A DNA stretch of 64,000 nucleotides from Siphonodentalium dalli (taxonomy: Eukaryota > Mollusca > Scaphopoda > Gadilida > Siphonodentaliidae). Each line of letters opens with the position of its first letter. Position 1 is the stretch's first letter. The stretch covers positions 162,305,043-162,369,042 of the forward strand of contig CP136069.1 in NCBI GenBank assembly GCA_032622095.1. Reading direction: 5' to 3'. The notes under the pieces are model-generated. The model was not told where the DNA came from and searched no databases. It saw only the letters and a list, made by a program, of their open reading frames with translations. The position numbers and the translations under genes were made by a program. Positions 21,863 through 33,381 of this stretch are shown one piece after another.

Positions 21863-22435
21863 AATTAGATTAGACTACTTAACGAGGGGTATATAGTATA
21901 ATTTGACCTTAAATAACTGACTCTAGGACGATGGGAAGCGGAGTCATACAATAAGTGTATGTGGTCAAATTGGACTATATATGCACGCCAACACACCGTG
22001 TTTAACTCTACTGCAGATATTTGTTTCAGAAACCCACTATATAACATTCATATATTGACCCATCCGCTGTATAACTTTTCTCAAAGTGTAACAAAAGATG
22101 GCGTCACTATTAAGCAGCAACTCATTTGCAGTCATTTCGTCAGGATTTTAAGTTTCGTGCAGCTGAATTATGCCTGTTAGATCTTAAATTATTATTAGTA
22201 TTATTATATAGTCACGCTATGCCTGTTATCAGCCTAGAATGAATTTACGCAAGTCGACTTGGTTTAATTGCACTGATTGTACCACGACTTGTGTGCTACA
22301 TGTTGAATAGTACCACAAAAAGTCGCAATCATATGCATACAGCTATACTGACCAATCAGGCGGCGCATTACAATCGGCTTTAGGCAAGGTCGTAAAACAG
22401 TGAATTATACACAAATATGTTTTCCCTATACACAG

Positions 22436-22591
22436 AGAGATGTCCTATCGGATCTTTTGGAAATGACGGGATTTGCTATGAATGCGAGATAGGATATTAT
22501 CAACCAATAACAGGATCTGCGGAATGCCAGTCGTGCCCAGATGGACTCACAACTTCGAGTGTGGGAACTGTTGAATCATCAGGGTGTTCAG
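22436..22591 (+). CDS. Plus gene, exon: second GCC2_GCC3 domain
   Basis: The exon begins after 'ctatacacag' and ends before GTATGC; 156 bp, phase 1-1. Pattern: CPIGSFGNDGI-C-YE-C-EIGYYQPITGSAE-C-QS-C-PDGLTTS...GCS, a second complete ephrin-receptor-like Cys-rich unit of the same length as the previous exon. Equal length and phase suggest the two exons arose by exon duplication. The minus copy (51039-51194) differs only by conservative changes such as I/V, Q/K and E/D. Confidence 0.9.
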
Positions 22592-24896
22592 GTATGCAAT
22601 TCATGACATCAGGTATGTGGCGACAAGGGGTGATAAACTTTGATCAACATATTAAAACAGTTGGAAATTTCATACCACAACATCAGTTGGAAATTTCAGA
22701 AAAAAAAGAGGGGAAGAGACCCAACAAGGCCGTTAAATCCCCCCAACATAGTTTGGTGTTTTGCTTGTTGTGCCACGTCCGCGTTTCACAAAATAATATT
22801 TAAAGTTATGTGAATCACTACGGTATAGGGTGATCACTTTGGAATGGAGAATAATCTTGCCCAGAATTGTTATTTTTACAAATATTATAACCAAATTGTC
22901 ATTCTTATATATCAATTAAATGCAGTGACCACTGATGACGAAATTGTTTTCGTTTGTTTATCGCCGATAGTTGCGTCCCGAATCGAGAAGTAAATATTTG
23001 GGTGTATTTCAGACGATATTTTCTATGGTAAAGTCGATTTGCTTCAAATTTTCTGCAATGTTAGTTGAATGCCACATTCCTCCAGTTGGAATAGTGTCTG
23101 AATACTAACTGATCAGTTGCATGTACCCGAACAAGTCCACAATATGTCTTTAACATCACAATTAGCTTCGTATCATTCAGCTTCCAATGGGAAAACACAA
23201 AAATCTGATATTTATCTCATCCAATTTGAGAGATATTCATGCAATTACATCTTTTGTCTCTCGTCGAAACTATACAAAAAAAATGGATAGAGCATTCTTA
23301 TATCAAACATAATAGTGGGTTTTATGTGGCACTTATTCTATTAAAGAAGATAAGGTGTACACCTTAGAATATGTAGATTTGTTATGCAGTGACCCTCAAT
23401 GGTGTGAACATGTATGTATGTTTCTCATTAATACATTCGGCATTAATTAGTTGCTAATTAAATATCTATATTTTTCATTAGATCAGATATCACCTGTACA
23501 ACCGACGTCGGCAATAATATTTTCAACCGGGCGTACTACCTGAATAATGATCTGTTTTAAACATTGAAATAACTACATATGATGATGGCACCTCCAAACA
23601 TAACGTTGGAGCATATGTATTCTATGTTCTATTCAATGATCAAAAATTGAATGGATATAATTAATATTTATACTATATATAACATTTTTTGCCGAACGAC
23701 GCAAAGAAAGTAATTATCGACAATCCCGTTAGCTCTTTCTGTACTAAATGGATTCTCACATTCAGTTATAAAGTATACATTGAAATGGTATATTATTCTG
23801 GAATATAAGCGGACAACACACGAACATATAATTGAAGTGCAGACATATTCCTATTCATTGTTGGGAAACGTTCAGATAATAAGTTCAACAAAGTTCAACT
23901 ATGACCATTTGTTAAACATATTATCTGAAATTTTCATAAGAGAATTACTCGTCAATTAGTTCAGGTATTTAGTAAAAAGTGGGTAAACATATTCACTACT
24001 GAATGACAGTCATGACGTCACGGGATGAGCCGTTGAATGTATGGCCATTTTCCAGTGAAAAAATATGACTGGAATATCTCAAAAACCATGTAACTAATTG
24101 CGACGAAAGGTTATTAGCATGCACAATCCTGGTGCATCGTACACTGTCTCCAATTTAAAACTTCGACATAAAATGGTTCTGATACATCAATCTCTGAGTT
24201 CCAGTTAAAAATAATGGCCGAATGCTAGTGTGCTGAAGTAGGTCCGTACTTACTACTGATGGATAGTACACAGCATGGAATTTTACATCCGTACTCAGTG
24301 TGGACATTTAGCAGTGAAAAACTTAAGGCACAAAATTCGACACAATAGACACCTTTCACATAATGAATTACGAATATCTATTAAATATATTAGTCTTAAT
24401 TTGTTTGGACAATCGAAAAATCATTTTTCAGAATAGGCGACTACGAGTCAGTTTTTGAGAAAATCGTGTCAAACAAACTTCTTGCCATTCGCAGTAAGGT
24501 GATGTGGTTCTATTTATCGCGAAATAATTATATTTCATTATGTTTTTATTCGGTCATAGTTATTTTTCGCAAGATTCTTTCACAGCAACAAATTATATCT
24601 GATTGCCACTAAGCGATTAAGGATACATGGCGATTGCAATTTAATGACATGATCTTACAGTCAACTCCCACCTTAAGGAACAGAGAAAGGGTCTCCAACT
24701 TACTATCGTGTGATGTATTTGTGAGTTATGTTGATAACCCAATATCATAATCATAAATACGGATCTGATAAAACGACAACTGACATAAATATCATAAATG
24801 CTATTGACTTAGTGCCTTATTCGTAATTCTTATCAGTAGTAGTTCATTATGTGATATGTGTCTATTGTTTTACACTTGTGTATCCTTTGTTCGCAG
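22592..24896. other. Intron of plus gene
   Basis: GT-AG intron. 22610-22800 contains a duplicated 'cagttggaaatttca' phrase; it and 23735-24000 (R1 repeat) match the minus-gene intron in inverted orientation. No other exon seen. Confidence 0.6.
23735..24000 (+). repeat. Dispersed intron repeat R1, copy
   Basis: The fullest R1 copy in the plus gene: 'gtactaaatggattctcaca', 'cagttataaagtatacatt', 'ggtatattattctgga', 'gaagtgcagacatattcct', 'ttgttgggaaacgttcagat', 'ggtatttagtaaaaagtggg'. The minus gene carries it at 50200-50450 in the equivalent intron, so this insertion predates the gene duplication. Confidence 0.7.
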
Positions 24897-25020
24897 GTTC
24901 GCCCACTAACCAGGAGGAAACAGGAATGGCGATAGAAATTATAGTGGTTATTGCATGCACGGTGGTGGTAGTGATTGCCATTGTCGCTGTTGCAATAGGA
25001 GCTTACATTTATTTTAGAGG
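24897..25020 (+). CDS. Plus gene, exon: transmembrane segment
   Basis: The exon begins after 'tttgttcgcag' and ends before GTGAGT; 124 bp, phase 1 in and phase 2 out, so this is the first asymmetric exon. It encodes a short acidic juxtamembrane piece (SPTNQEETGMAIE) and about 25 hydrophobic residues (IIVVIACTVVVVIAIVAVAI) ending GAYIYFRG, followed by a basic stop-transfer start. With the extracellular Cys-rich exons before it, this makes a single-pass type I membrane protein. The helix differs from the minus copy far more than the ectodomain does, though hydrophobicity and the GAYI end are kept. Confidence 0.88.
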
Positions 25021-26166
25021 GTGAGTCATCTCAGTCATGACATGATTGGCATTGTGATTCTATATATAAAGTGGGCTACATCATACATGGTATAATTGAA
25101 ATTATATTTTAGTTTATTCGTCGAGACAATATAGTTGGTAATTTAGGAGATAAACAAACTATGTTAATTTGGATATTCGGGGATTGGCAGATGAAAACAG
25201 TTTGTACACTGTACGAAACGCACTTTTAATCGGTATTATATGCTATACATTATTATATCATTTTTATAATGGTCAAATATGTGGGTATGTTCCAATGGGT
25301 TACTCGGAACATGGCCAAACAACTTCCTGTTAATCATATCTTTATATAGTAAATAACTTTCCAGTTTAACTTGAATACACGAGTCCTGGTTGCATTGGCA
25401 GTGACATACTTGATGCACGTCGCCATTCAAATGTGTTCACACGTCGGTGGGCGATGCTGGTGAATCGAAAACTAAAGTTTGTAGCCTTTTACCTACCAGA
25501 GTGTGTGTTTTAGCGACAAATATACAATTCAGATTACCCTTCGTTTTGCTTTGGAACATATGAATTCGGTAAATACTGTGCGTAAATATCAGTAAAACAG
25601 ATATAGTAATTCACCAGACATGACCATAGTTGAATTTCTATCTATTTTAAACTGAACTCAAAATGTAACATGCCACTGCATGATGTGGTCTAAAGAGTCT
25701 AACATATTATAGCATGCAGCATAGGCGTGGGTGTTAAAGATGTCCAATTTCACACCAAATCAGTCACTATTGCCTAAACCAATTTTCAGCTTATCATTGA
25801 CAAAATACTTACTATCACCATCATTTGTAAGGCCCAGGTAAAACTAAAATCAACAGTTTTATGTTGAAAATGATACAAACGTTTATAACTGAGAACACTC
25901 TAGTATCTACCGCAGTTGTTAAACAAAAGCCAGAGTGCTTTTTAAAGACACGAATGTTGGAATTCTTGGGCTCCTGACAAATAATTCGATGACCATCAAA
26001 ACCTCCAAATTGGCTCATGGATTAGTTTCGAGTTGTTTTCTGGTATACAAAACGTGAAAATTGTAGTTGTGTGGTGTCAAATCGGATGGGCATCTTCAAC
26101 TGTAACTGTGAATTTGCAGAACCTCTCTTTTATTTAAATTATATTTAAACTATATTTACGTTTCAG
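25021..26166. other. Last intron of plus gene
   Basis: GT-AG intron. Much of it ('gtttgtacactgtacgaaa' near 25200; 'gtgtggtgtcaaatcggatg' near 26070) matches the minus-gene intron 48443-49528 in reverse complement. Confidence 0.65.
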
Positions 26167-26281
26167 AAGAAAAGCCAAAGCATCTGCGTTCACTTCGTCT
26201 GCACGACAGAATACCACATACATGATGAACGTGAGACCTGGTTCAGTTCTGTCAACTTCAGGAGTCAAACCCATCGTTTGA
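26167..26281 (+). CDS. Plus gene, last exon: cytoplasmic tail and stop
   Basis: The exon begins after 'acgtttcag' in phase 2 and reads 38 codons to TGA at 26279-26281. The tail is short and basic, then Ser/Thr-rich (RKAKASAFTSSARQ, then NVRPGSVLSTSGVKPIV). I see no ITAM, SH2-ligand or PDZ motif I would defend. The minus copy reads through the homologous place and ends 11 codons later, because of a length difference of about 11 bp next to the plus stop. In the plus gene the matching distal stop (GATATCGCATGA, to about 26322) remains as 3' UTR. Confidence 0.85.
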
Positions 26282-26547
26282 AGAAACAAAACGTTCTTCA
26301 TAGTGACGAGGATATCGCATGATAAAAAAAATCATGGATAGGATATCGGAGGAGATAAAGGATTATATATATCTAATTTCACATGAAATTTGCTCTGTAC
26401 TTTCTTTGCAAAATATACTACAAGCAAAATCATACTATTTACCTCTCGGAAATGACCCCATGAGCATCCACTTACTTCTAAATCGCTTTCTCATTCACCC
26501 ATGTATTATATGTTATATGTATTGTTAACTGGAATGTACTCATGAGA

Positions 26548-26553
26548 AATAAA
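26548..26553 (+). terminator. Candidate poly(A) signal of plus gene
   Basis: AATAAA 267 bases after the stop codon, followed by T-rich sequence. It is the first canonical signal downstream. Confidence 0.5.
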
Positions 26554-27424
26554 ATATATTGACACACAATACTTATAACATCTTATTATGCAACAAACCT
26601 TTATTTTGACGAAATACATGTGCAACGCCAAGCGTGGCATATGCCACCAACGCCCATTTTAAAGAGTGGGCTATTTTAACAGTAACCATTGAATAAGAAG
26701 ATAATCAATCGTATGAGTGTATCGTTTAACTTGCAAATGTCATTCACTATACCAAAATATATTCATATCAAACTGTTGGTATTTGAGTAACAAGTATTGT
26801 ACCAAGATTGGTGACATATATCATTCAGAGATTAGAATGATTTATCATTTATTTACTCTGTTCAATAACAGATTTCTGGTCGTTGGCATGGCGGCTTCTA
26901 GTTGGTTTCACCTTCCTATCGTATGTGTGAATCGTTGGCATTTCGTGACGTCATTGGTTGAGTCGTTGATCTCTAGTTGAGTATGTCAGCCTGTCGTGCA
27001 CTACCATTGGCTGTGCCTTGTCATTGGTTCATCAGTGATATGTAGCTCTGAAGTACATGCATTCCTGCTTATCTCGTATTTTAAGCCATCTTGGTGCTCG
27101 TGTCCTTCTGCACGGGTGTAGCTGCTTTAACTGCTACGGATACGTCTGTTGACAGGATGATCATTCGACAGCATACTGTCCTTGCTATGAACTTTTGGTT
27201 ATTGTATACATTTTTCTGTCGTGTCATGCCAAGGGCATTCTTCTTGAGTGATCAGCGAAGGAGGTACTATCTTCCCAATTCCATGTACAAATTGTTTCAA
27301 GTGACCAGCCTGTCCATAGTATTTTACTGACCTGCCTCGGGCAATCTATCGAGTGTTCGGCCGTGCGTTGTATCTGAAGATTCCATATCTAGATTGACCA
27401 GCCTGTCCCAACTAACTATCAAGC
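26554..27424. other. Non-coding stretch between plus gene and Gypsy remnant
   Basis: Contains repeats of 'tcgttggcat' and 'tcattggttgagtcgttga' at 26880-26980. This is where the 3' LTR of the minus-strand Gypsy element would be expected, but I could not match it to any sequence beyond 31.7 kb. Confidence 0.4.
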
Positions 27425-27960
27425 TCATATGATCCATATGAATGGCACTGTATTTGTAACTTTGAGTGGCTGCTGAAAATTGTCACATAACTCCCATTTG
27501 TCATTGACAGGGAATGCCTCTACTCTGCCATCCAGAAAGCTGATAGTATAATGATTACCCGATAAATAGGAAGGGTATGGGCCAGACAGACCCAATCCGA
27601 TCTTAGCAAAAGGGTAAACAGCTATATCTGTTTGCATTTTAGGACTGTTTCTGCACATTTGCTAATGTAGCAGTTGAGTTCCTTGTAGTCTGGGCCAATA
27701 ATAGTTTGATTTAACTGCATCATGCATCTTGTCTATTCCCAAATGGCCATTGTTATCCTGGTATTATTGGATTACATTGGTGTGGAGATGTGTGGGTACC
27801 CAATGGCATGGGGTCAGTTCTGCATCAACACTTGAGGTGTAATATAGTACCCCATCAATCATCAAGTGTTTGTCATTCTGGGTGTCCTCTCCTTTGTAGA
27901 GGGCACCCTTAACTGATGTGATTTCCGCGTCTCTCTTTTGTTCCTCATGCAGTTGGGCTT
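27425..27960 (-). pseudogene. Gypsy integrase remnant
   Basis: Reading leftwards: a block around 27900-27640 has the N-terminal zinc-finger look (HLGIDKMHDAV, then 'YYWPRL' and a 'MCRNSPK' Cys), followed by the start of the catalytic core with 'IGLGLSGPYP' and 'YTISFLDGRVEAFPV'. In active enzymes the first core Asp lies before the SGP motif; here the position reads Gly. In-frame stops occur and the rest of the DDE core is not found. Inactive. Confidence 0.7.
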
Positions 27961-28019
27961 GTTGAACAAGAGATCAGTAGGCTGATAGGCTTACTAATTT
28001 GTTTTTTTAGTTGGCAGCT

Positions 28020-28650
28020 CCTTGTGTGTTACTTTACAGCTAGCAAAATCCTTAAAATAAATTTTGATGAATTTAATACAATCATCTCTGCATGTGTTTC
28101 GGCGAGTGTAAGGTTATTTAGGAGATAATCGTACCCTGTTGAGTTGTACATTCTGCGATTCGAGCATGAAAACAGTTTGTGAACGAGCCGGCTTGCTGGC
28201 GCGTTCACAAACTGTTTGCATGCTTGAATCCCAGAATGTACAACGAAACAGGGTTTGTTTATCTCCATTGTAATTCAATCTATCAAGGAATTTGCAAAAC
28301 AACTGTATAAAAAGTATCATTTAGTCATTTTCATGACACTAATCAAGACGTTAATTTTGCCATTGTCACCGTGCACAAATCGTTGGGTTTGTTCATTGCG
28401 TTACTCGGAACACTGCTCCGTAACAATTTCCTGTGGGCGGGTTGGCTCGTTTTACCATGCTACATTCAGATTTGATGCACGCTGAAGCGGTCGATGAAAG
28501 GTATATATGGACAACAACGCACGGGTGTGCTCGTTTTGCTACTTCGTTCTGCGCCGATGAAATTTTACCGTGCTACATTCAGGTTTGATGCACGCTGAAG
28601 TGGCCGATGTCGGTGAATCAGAATGCTTGGTTTCAGTGACAAATACTCAA
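28020..28650. other. Insertion inside the Gypsy remnant
   Basis: This block has no Gypsy homology. It contains hairpin H2 (28133-28254), a direct repeat of about 47 bp ('tgctacattcag.tttgatgcacgctgaag' at 28449-28495 and 28563-28609), and 'attgtaattcaat' near 28267 with its inverse at 28652-28664, which might mark its ends. Confidence 0.55.
28133..28254. repeat. Long hairpin H2 inside Gypsy remnant
   Basis: Arms 28133-28185 and 28202-28254 pair with few mismatches (outer 'accctgtt..gttgtacattctg', inner 'aaacagtttgtgaacg'); the apex is GAACGAGCCGGC..GGCGCGTTC. Because it interrupts an element between RNase H and integrase, it (or a larger block) arrived after the Gypsy insertion. Confidence 0.85.
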
Positions 28651-28823
28651 TTGAATTACAATGTAATTTATATCAACTTCCACTTCTGCCTTTTCCTGTT
28701 TGGTATATGCATTAGGGGTGTTAGACTGATCATGTATGTACATAGATTATCCGGGCCAGCTATGTATTCAATGTTACAGTTATACCCAGCTATACCCAAA
28801 GCCCACTGATGGATTGTCTTGTT

Positions 28824-29150
28824 TTACATGGGAGATTTCAAGATATAATTTAACAGTTTATGGTCTGTTTTTACTGTAACAGTGGCAGTATGCAGGTAAT
28901 TGTCTAGCCTGTGTAATGCGAAGTGAGTTGCATATACCTCTATTTTGACAGTCGGCCATCTGGTTTCAGTATCGCCAATGGATTGTGTGAGAGATAATAG
29001 ATAGGTTCTCCAATGCCATCTTCGCTTAACTGGGTCAGACATGCACACATGCAGAGGTTACTTTCATCAGTATACAATGTATATCCGGTATATGTGACAC
29101 CTGGGTACGTGAGGATGGGTACTGCTGTCAATACTTCCTTTAGTTTGTCA
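28824..29150 (-). pseudogene. Gypsy RNase H remnant
   Basis: Minus-strand frames give 'AVPILTYPG' (the link from RT to RNase H), 'YTLYTDESN' (first catalytic Asp region), 'YYLSHN' and, in a shifted frame, 'TVKTDHKLLNYIL' (the TDHK/L motif typical of Gypsy RNase H). A frameshift separates the two halves. Enzymatically dead copy. Confidence 0.72.
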
Positions 29151-29399
29151 AATGACCTTTGGCAAGCTTAGTCCCATTTGAATTTAGAATACTTTTTGTA
29201 AGTTGTAATAAAGATTTGGCAATCTGTGAAAAAGAGGGGACAATTCTATGATAGTAATTACTCATGCCAACAGAAGAAGAAAGCACCTCCTCAACAGCAG
29301 TTGTGCGTGTAAGACATCTGATGGCCTTGACCTTGTCATAGTCAGGTCGGATACCATTGACATCAGTTATTAACCTAACTATTGTATTTCTATTTTAAT

Positions 29400-29907
29400 T
29401 TCAGCGTATCTTGGCGCAATATTTTGGATATGTTGCAAATGGGATTCAAATGTTTTACTCTATATTAATATAGCATTGAGGTAATCACCCATTCCAAATA
29501 CCACTTGAGCCATAAGCTGTTCAAATACCCCCGGGAAATTTCGGAGCCCGAACGGCATTGAATTAACTCGAATAGGCATCGGTGGCATGCAAAAGCTGTT
29601 TTTGTTTGTCTTCCTCTACTACCTGGCACTGCCAATATCCTGATTTTAAATCAAGAGCCGTAAAGGATTCAGGCTTTCCACGAAGTGCCAAAATGTCATC
29701 AATGACTTGAGGTCGATACAACATGGGTCGGGTTATGGGATTAAGTTTTCTAAGGTCATTACAAACTCGCTTTGTGCCGTCTTTCAATATCAACAATAAC
29801 AATTGGTGCACTCCACAGAATGGAACTCGGCCTGTTGGCTTTGAGCATATAATGTATGGCAGTATCAACCTGTGGCCAATTATTTGAGACTTGTTATTGG
29901 GGGTCAT
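29400..29907 (-). pseudogene. Gypsy reverse transcriptase remnant
   Basis: Minus strand shows 'VCNDLRKLNPIT' and 'IDDILALRG' with 'FTALDLKSGYWQ', the standard Gypsy RT fingers/palm motifs containing the first catalytic Asp. Further on, the position that should read Tyr-x-Asp-Asp reads Tyr-Leu-Asn-Ala (29472-29483) and is followed by a stop, so the active site is lost. Confidence 0.75.
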
Positions 29908-30382
29908 TTCCTGTATATATGCATTTAACCGTGCTGGTTTGAGTCAGCTCAGTGTCTTTTTCAGCAAAGATGTCTGATTTGTGTTTCAATATTTTTAAGT
30001 GTCTATCGATATTGATCTGGGCATGAAACTTCAGTAAGATTCAAGTTTTTCTCCACTTTAGAAGGTGCTGATTTTGGGTTGTCTGCCTGATTGTAATTGT
30101 TGTACATATGGACATATACATTATTGTGCGAATTGCTGGCCCATTGGATTAGGGATCCCTGTGACAAAGAGTTGACTTCAAGCTCAGTTTCTTTTTTTTG
30201 TATATGACTGATTTTCCGACCACACTGCCTCGCCATACATAAAAGGTTTTATTAGTGTTATTTATAAGTAGCACTGGGACTTTATGTCTTTTACCTAGTT
30301 CCAAAATTGAGTTCTATTTTCCAGACCCTGTTCTGATGCCAGGTAACCTTTATTGATTTGGGTCACTTCTACTAATGTTGAT

Positions 30383-30790
30383 TTATGAAGTGCAGCCAAC
30401 TCTTTCGATTTCCCAATATATGGTGTTGAGAAGTTTGTGGGACAATCTCAGGAGAGATACTATATGGGCATGCTCCTCCAATGGAACATACACATCATTG
30501 ACCTTGAGACATCCTAAATAATAATACAGTCTGACCCCTCGAGATGTCAACCAATCCCTCCCTAAGATCATATTCTGAGTCATATCATTTACAAAGTTAT
30601 GAGTCAATGTTATTTTGGCTATTTGAAAGTTAGTTCAATGCTACCAATCATGCTACTAATGAATTTCCATTTACTAAGCTGAGATTAATGTGCTCCCAAC
30701 TTAGTTTTGGTCGAATCTGTAATGCATCATATGAACGTTTGTGAATCAAAGATACCTCTGCACCACTGTCCACTACTGAGCGATATCTAT
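30383..30790 (-). pseudogene. Gypsy aspartic protease remnant
   Basis: The active-site motif Asp-Ser-Gly-Ala is intact at 30759-30770 (preceded by Val-Val). After several stops a shifted frame gives 'NMILGRDWL', the second conserved protease block. The domain is therefore recognisable but interrupted. Confidence 0.72.
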
Positions 30791-31050
30791 TTTACCTATT
30801 CTAACTAAACATGAGCTGAGGCTACCTACAAAATTTATGGTGAACTTCGTCCCATTTGTGGTCTCAATGAGAGGACTTCACAATGTTTTTGGTATGTGGA
30901 TAGGGTCAATATTTGAGGGGATCTGTTTTTACCTATTCTAACTAAACATGAGCTGGGGCAACATACAAAATTTATGGTGAACTTCCTGCCATTTGTTGTC
31001 TCAATGGGAGGACTTTCTAGTTGTTTTGGTATGTGGGTAGGGTCAATAGT
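30787..31050. repeat. Tandem duplication (~132-bp unit, two copies) in Gypsy remnant
   Basis: 30787-30919 and about 30920-31050 share 'cctattctaactaaacatga', 'aaaatttatggtgaacttc', 'ggtatgtgg.tagggtcaata' and 'gttgaggggg'. It lies between the zinc-knuckle region and the protease. Confidence 0.85.
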
Positions 31051-31182
31051 TGAGGGGGATTATTGGTTGTCAGAACTTTCCGGCTGCTCTGTGGTGTACT
31101 ATTGACTGGTCATGTGACCGGTCAGGTTGGTTCCAGTAGTTTCCCTGGGATTGTTTCACCGATGGACTTTCCCATTCCATTT

Positions 31183-31695
31183 AGAGGGACAGTTTCTAAC
31201 AAAATGTTTACCTTTACAAACCCAGCAAGATATGTGCCTTTAGTTATCCGTCTTAAATGGACAATTTCGGGCCAAATGATTACCTTGGCAAGCCCCACAC
31301 TCAATCACCCTTTGGGGGTTAGTTACTTCCTCATCATAGACCTGTCGTGGGCACGATTGGTGATTAGTGGTCAAGTGATTACTGCTGCCACATATTTCAC
31401 ATGCAGTTTTTCATGGTTTATTTTCACAACCTGTCCTGACGTTAAAAACATGTCGGATTCCCATTTCGCGCATCGTGGTTTCGTCTGCCAATTGTAGTGT
31501 TCTTCGCATATCTCTTATTAATTTCATTTTCAAGCTGTCACGTCTTAAAGCATCAATATAAAAACCGATGAGTTGACCTTGAACAGCATCTATTCCACCG
31601 GGCTGCTGTGCATAAGCTAAATCAGCCATTTCTAAAATATGCTCAGCGAGCACATGGACATTTCCCTTGGGTTTTTGTTTAATTTTCCCGAGCAT
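31183..31695 (-). pseudogene. Gypsy gag remnant with three zinc knuckles
   Basis: The open stretch 31695-31411 resembles the end of a capsid domain (helical, 'LIGFYIDALRRDSLKMKLI', then 'LADETTMRE'). Downstream (31401-31183) lie three Cys-rich knuckles: CEICGSSNH..C, CGACQGNHLARNC and CWVCKGKHFVRNC; the last two fit CX2CX4HX4C. A stop falls between the second and third. Gag would bind retroelement RNA. Confidence 0.72.
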
Positions 31696-33300
31696 TGAAT
31701 TTACAACATAAATAAATTTGCAGATTTACATTGAATTTTCGTGGGATATCCAAGTCTGTAAAGGTCGGAATTTCCATGGAATTAAACTTTATAAATTACC
31801 AGGAATTTAGACATTAAAACAACATATAAATTGCGAAAATTACTCAAATTTTGGGATATATGAAATTTCCAATTTCACAAATCTGGATAAATCCTAATAA
31901 ATATTGTGGAAACTTGCTCAAATTCTAGAATATTTAAATTTCCAATATCACAAATCTGGATATATCCTAATAAATGTATTAGAAACTTGTTAACATGGCA
32001 TTTGCATTCTAAACATATTGATGTGTATATTACCTGTTTAGAATATAAACACATTATAGTAACATGCCAATTAGGTTATAAACATTATGTGTATTTGATG
32101 TGTCGATGGGTTTAAGTTGAAACACATCCAGGCGTTTGTGACGTGTTTACACTTCATACACTCATGGACACGTTTATAAGGCAAAACATGTTTATAAAAT
32201 GGAATATGTTTATTCAGTTCAACATACGTGCATAGACATACATACATACATACATAGAAGGAAACCTATGGAACTGCGTTACGAATCTGACAAGGCAATG
32301 AATGGAAGGCCTTATGCATAGTTATCCTATTCGGCAAAGTTTTAACATACATCTTGGGCGGAAAAATAATCGAAGAATTTGGTTAACAAGATGGTTTCTA
32401 AGTTCCAACATGTTATGTTTTAACATATGATCCAGAATCAGTCCAGTACAACAAGTCTAAAATGGGAATAAACACTATGATGCAATACATTCCTTCAAAG
32501 AATTTAGTCCAAGAATTGTTTCCCTTTTAGAACAATACATGTGTGACCACGACTCACAATGTCTAGTGTTGTAATATAATCCCCATAATTCACACTCGCA
32601 ACACCAGAAACCTGAATATTAACTCTACCAAATTAACATATTTTGGGATGGAGGATTCACGAGCAGTTACTGAGGACATTGATGAAGCCACACAATTATA
32701 TCCGTCATGCCATCATATCGTAACTCCCAGATGCACAGATAAATACCGACACAACCCACTCACGACTTTTGTGTATATCTGTATTAATCGAATATACACC
32801 GAATAACTGTTTCTACGTGATATAGAGGTAGAATTTTAGCAAAACGGTTGTAATTGTGTATGCATGCTTCCAGTATAGCTGTTTGTGTGCATTATCCACA
32901 CGCACAGCCTTTGACATTCAGCGTGCACGTGTCGTCACATTTCATCTGACCATGCACAGCTTATGGTGATTTTTTTTGTAAAATGTGAATCCCAATCACT
33001 TCCGATTCATGCATTTGAGCACAGTCCCAACGCGTTTGATTTTGCAACATTCCGAAGTTTCCTGTGGAATAGAATCCATACCATGATGCAACATTCTCAC
33101 TGACTAAAATAGTCTATGGCCTTCTGTGGCTCTAATGCTACATAACAAACCATATCTGGTAATAATATACAGCACATGGTTATCTATCTGGACATGTATT
33201 TGCCGCTGGTACCACTAGCAATGTCTTTCTATGATAAAATTTCAAAATGTCTGACCTTGGAAGTCAAATTTAATTTATGTAGAACTTTAAATGGCTAATT
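31696..33300. other. Non-coding stretch with a two-unit tandem repeat
   Basis: A unit of about 73 bp repeats at 31837-31909 and 31910-31983 ('caatttcacaaatctggata', 'atcctaataaat'). A short (ATAC)n run lies at about 32243-32262. No LTR recognised. Otherwise nothing. Confidence 0.55.
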
Positions 33301-33302
33301 GC

Positions 33303-33342
33303 TATATATATATATATATATATCTATATATATATATGTATA
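33303..33342. repeat. (TA)n microsatellite
   Basis: Pure alternating TA with two single-base breaks, directly 5' of the SINE. Confidence 0.95.
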
Positions 33343-33381
33343 TAGTGTGTGTTATGTTCTACCTCCATGTCCAAGTGTATG

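Larger units (their letters stand above)
20378..22435. other. Intron of plus gene with a same-orientation block
   Basis: GT-AG intron. 20500-20640 matches the minus-gene intron in reverse complement, as expected. 20905-21060 is an R1 repeat copy. 21240-22300 instead matches 51520-52480 in the same orientation, and holds a foldback MITE at 21568-21862. The 96-codon hydrophobic open frame at 21090-21380 falls in this repeat and is not conserved as an open frame in the second copy. Confidence 0.65.
27425..31695 (-). mobile_element. Degraded Ty3/Gypsy LTR retrotransposon (internal region)
   Basis: On the minus strand, in the order gag capsid end, zinc knuckles, aspartic protease, reverse transcriptase, RNase H, integrase zinc finger and integrase core, all Gypsy domains can be found between 31.7 and 27.4 kb. 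All are cut by stops and frameshifts. Protease-RT-RNaseH-integrase order is diagnostic of Ty3/Gypsy rather than Copia. About 620 bp of foreign sequence (28020-28650) with a hairpin lies between RNase H and integrase, and a tandem duplication (30787-31050) lies between the zinc knuckles and protease. No LTR or primer-binding site could be identified. Confidence 0.82.

Noticed and set aside
26167..26281. Tyr-Met-Met-Asn in the plus tail as an SH2-binding motif
   Set aside because: It does not fit Tyr-x-x-Met, and the Tyr-x-Asn spacing is not met; the minus copy reads Tyr-Thr-Thr-Asn, so there is no conservation.
31063..31497. 144-codon plus-strand open frame with a signal-like start
   Set aside because: It is the antisense of the Gypsy zinc-knuckle region, whose minus-strand Cys/His motifs are clear.
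26560..33300. LTRs of the Gypsy element
   Set aside because: I compared the flanks on both sides by eye and found no convincing direct repeat with TG..CA ends.
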